Below, piece by piece: positions 61,175 to 64,000 of a stretch of DNA of 64,000 nucleotides. Location of the stretch: assembly GCA_003116875.1 (NCBI GenBank), contig BCKT01000017.1, positions 248,001 to 312,000 of the forward strand. The letters run 5' to 3'. The DNA is from Takashimella koratensis (lineage: Eukaryota; Basidiomycota; Tremellomycetes; Trichosporonales; Tetragoniomycetaceae). Numbering within the stretch: position 1 is the stretch's first letter; each line of letters starts with the position of its first letter. The translations under genes and the position numbers were made by a program. The notes beneath the pieces are model-generated. The model saw nothing but the letters and a program-made list of their open reading frames with translations, was not told where the DNA came from and did no database searches.

Positions 61175-63927
61175 GCGAATCGAGACAAGGTGCGAATCAA
61201 GCAGTGCGAGACGAGGCCGGCGGAATGGAAGGACAGTACAGGTGGAAATGGGCAGGAGACGACGTTGGTAGAACCGCGGTATGGTTGAGGATGGAATAGT
61301 GCGCGAGGTCAAGCTAGAACCTATAGGCTTCAGAAGGCGTCACGTCATGCTTTAACCCCAAATGCAGGCGGTGCCATGTATCGTGAGGATAACGGATTGC
61401 GCGGTCAAAAGGAAGTGCTGACGGCGGTGACGGTGAGGACGGCGGTGACGGTGAGGACGGCGGTGACGGTGAGGACGGCGGTGACGGTGAGGACGGTGAG
61501 GACGGTGACGAGGCTCCAACGGGTCGTTGGAATCATGCTGTACCACTCGTCTCTTTCCAATGTCTCTCTACTCCCCGGGTAACATTTCAAGCCGAGGGTG
61601 CGGGGTATCTCTTCAATAGCATTGCAAGCCTCGACCCCATCCTGGTTGACCTACCGCCCATGACCCGTGCTGCTCCTACAGGCGGTAGGGGTTATCTGGA
61701 GCGGAAGCAAATGGGCACAAGTCCCGGTGTGGCATCGGGGTCGAATCACGTGACCCCTGGTCTGAATCCATGGTGAAACCTCTGACCCATGCATCATGCA
61801 TCACTCCCGTGACAGACACGCTTGGGAGAACACGGGGAGAATAGCCCGCTGACCTGCTGGGCCCCCACGGCTCGTGCGGTGGCATTAGCAGACTGTGATG
61901 GTGGCAAAGATGGGGCAAGGGGGAGGGGGAGGTGTCAGGTGATTAGGCGACAAAGGCCGCTTCCACCGCCGGCGTGTACGAACGCGGGTCAGCCCAAGGA
62001 CCGCGATCCAAGACCAGGGAGGAGTAGGGGACAAGCAGCAAGAGTAAGGAGCAAAGGAAGGGGCTAAGCAGGGCCTCGACCGGGGGAAGGGAAGTAGCGA
62101 GGATAAAGGAAAAGGAAGAAAGGCGGTAATTGTCGGTCCAAGGTTTTCTCCGTTACGCGGACGAACTACACCAAGGTGAGAGGAGGAAGAAGAGCGCAAG
62201 GATCGCCATAGGGAGACGGGCTTAGCAGCCAGCCGGTTGACGAGTACCCGTTCACGATCGACCTCGATAGCCTCCTGCTATTCAACTCTTTACAATGACG
62301 TTGTAACCTTGCTCATAGGCTGGAGTTAAAGACCGATCCGATCCTCGTTGCAAGTTCCCGTGCATTGTTTGACTGGTGACTCGGGTCTCGTTGATTTCTC
62401 GGGTGGGAGACCGACCCAGGTCGCGCCCTAAGAGGGTTTGAATGGGTCCGGTCGGCCCGCTGAGCGCCGGTGGGCTGAGTGAAGGGTGTGGGCTCTGGTG
62501 TTACGCCATATATGGTTTTCCTTTGTTGCGACTTTTCGTTGTTCCCCTGCCCTGGATGAACCCCTGGCCCTAAGGTTGAGTTGAGCTCTACCCGCCTCAC
62601 TCGCCTTGGGTCCCACCCCTTGCCCAACCCGCCCAACCCCCCTTGTCCCCCGCGCGCACACTAGCCCACGCCTAAACCCGCTGCAACAGCCGGCGGCGGG
62701 ATCCGGCGTAGCCGCAGGGAACCCAGCGGCCCAGCGGCAAACGAGGTGTAGACTGGGAACATCAACAACCCTCGGGCGGGGCCTCGCGCGGGGGATTGGA
62801 CCTCAACCACCCCATTCGCCCATTTGTAATAATTTTTTTTTTCTATAATGTTTTCCGAGATGGGAGCGGGTGAGGGAGGGGGGAGGGGAGAGAGAGGGAG
62901 GGAATACCCTTTCGGGTTGGACCATACGAGACACATACACCCCGTGAAGCGGAGGAGGGGGCAGGGGGGCAAGGGGTATGGGGGGGGGGGGAAAGAGGGG
63001 GCAAGGGCGGCGGATCGGGTCGGGTGAATGTCCGACAGAGTGGGTTAGGCAACGGATAGGATAGTTTGGACGAGGGGGTGGTCAGCTGCCGCTGCTGGGT
63101 TGGGTGGACTTGTTGCTATGCATCTGTTGCTGTCGGTCTCTGCTTGACACCACTTGCATCTTCTCCTTCACCACCACCACCACCCTCACCGACCTCGACT
63201 CGGCCGCGCAAGCTCCGCAAGCTCCGCCCGTGACTAGTATTCGATTCTAGACGAGGGGTCCTTCCGACTAGTACTTTGCTGCACTCGTCGTCGTCGTCGT
63301 CGTTGCCCTCCCCATCCTCGGTGGACACTGCCCGGATCTCGCCCTTGGCCGCGACCTCAATCCCATCTCACTCGCCGGGATCACCATCAGACATCACCAT
63401 CAGCAATCCACTCACCCCTTCCCCTTCTTCCTCATTGTCCCCATCCTCCCCCACCCATCCACCTTTGCCGGGGCCCGACCACGACCACCGTACCGCCTCG
63501 TGTCGTGCGATCCCATCGGGGCTCATCATCGAGCACGCCTTGCCTTTGATTGCCACCCACCCTCCCTGCCATTCGCCTAATTGTCCTCGGCGGCAAGGGC
63601 ACGGCCAGATACTGCCAAAGAGAAGCGAGCAAGACGTTGACACTCTGGGACAGTCACACATCGCTACCAAGGACCCACCTTGGCACCCACCTGTGATTCT
63701 CATTCCTCCCTCTTCTTCTTCTTCTTCACCTTTGTCAGTGCACTCCCGCACTCGTTTCTCCAGGATCGCTCCTCTCACTTCTTCTCAACCTCGCCTATCC
63801 ACCTCAGTCCTGCCCCAGTCCCGCATCACTCCCCGGTCCCCCTCCCGTCCCTCGCCGCACCCCACCCCACCCCATCATCTCCTCGTCCCATCATCACACC
63901 CACCATCACCACGCCGCCGCTCGCACG
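61175..63927. other. 2.7-kb intergenic with 18-bp repeat
   Basis: No gene is supported. It contains a tandem repeat (61421-61510), TCACGTGA at 61746-61753, poly-G/G-rich tracts (62870-63010) and CT-rich sequence from 63140 that is probably the promoter and leader of the gene starting at 63928. Confidence 0.6.
61421..61510. repeat. 18-bp tandem repeat
   Basis: Four near-perfect units of GACGGCGGTGACGGTGAG, then shortened GACGGTGAG units. It lies 250 bp downstream of the V-ATPase G stop codon. Confidence 0.9.
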
Positions 63928-64000
63928 ATGACAGCGGCGCCGCTCGCCCCGCCGGGCTACAAGCGCAGCAACGCCGACTACGACTTTATCCAACCCGACC
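63928..64000 (+). CDS. start of a gene cut by the window end
   Basis: An ATG after a long CT-rich leader opens a frame without stops to the edge (MTAAPLAPPGYKRSNADYDF and a few more residues). The leader context resembles that of the other genes here. The product cannot be named from 24 residues. Confidence 0.45.
   Translation, partial: MTAAPLAPPGYKRSNADYDFIQPD

Overview
The window is nuclear DNA of a filamentous fungus. Nearly every gene can be built only by splicing several short introns (about 50-150 nt, GTRNGT donors, YAG acceptors). The products are typical of Dikarya, and the intron density (up to 12 exons), small exons and protein styles favour a basidiomycete, probably an agaricomycete; this placement is inference. 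There are two assembly gaps (9 N and 100 N), both inside low-complexity sequence. Splice joins were made by hand; a join was accepted when it kept the frame and restored a recognisable domain.

Layout. 1-6 kb: the 3' part of a Zds1-like gene and a small five-exon gene of unknown function. 7-11 kb: an Axl2-like bud-site membrane protein. 12.8-18 kb: a Met30/SconB F-box WD40 protein followed by the Cdk subunit Cks1. 18.5-36.6 kb: an accessory block dominated by seven related F-box-like genes (six on the minus strand, one on the plus strand, one with an in-frame stop), interrupted by a nine-exon Zn2Cys6 transcription factor. 37-48.7 kb: a DUF1771-Smr protein ending in a CaaX box, a Reg1-like PP1 regulatory subunit (DUF1752) and a two-finger C2H2 regulator. 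52-61 kb: an ETHE1-like persulfide dioxygenase, symplekin/Pta1 and V-ATPase subunit G, the last two sharing a 215-bp divergent promoter with an ACGTCACGTGAC site. The last 73 bases open another coding region that runs off the window.

How the genes relate. Several core genes concern cell-cycle, polarity and nutrient signalling (Zds1, Axl2, Met30, Cks1, Reg1), and Met30 and ETHE1 both touch sulfur metabolism, but nothing in the sequence shows co-regulation; fungal genes are monocistronic. The most distinctive element is the tandem F-box-like family. All seven members place an 11-residue block (consensus xRxxxYxxxVR) directly after a phase-0 3' splice site, and three adjacent members share an 18-nt micro-exon encoding [DH]LRxxS. 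This common gene architecture links proteins whose sequences have otherwise diverged strongly, and suggests a rapidly evolving substrate-receptor family.
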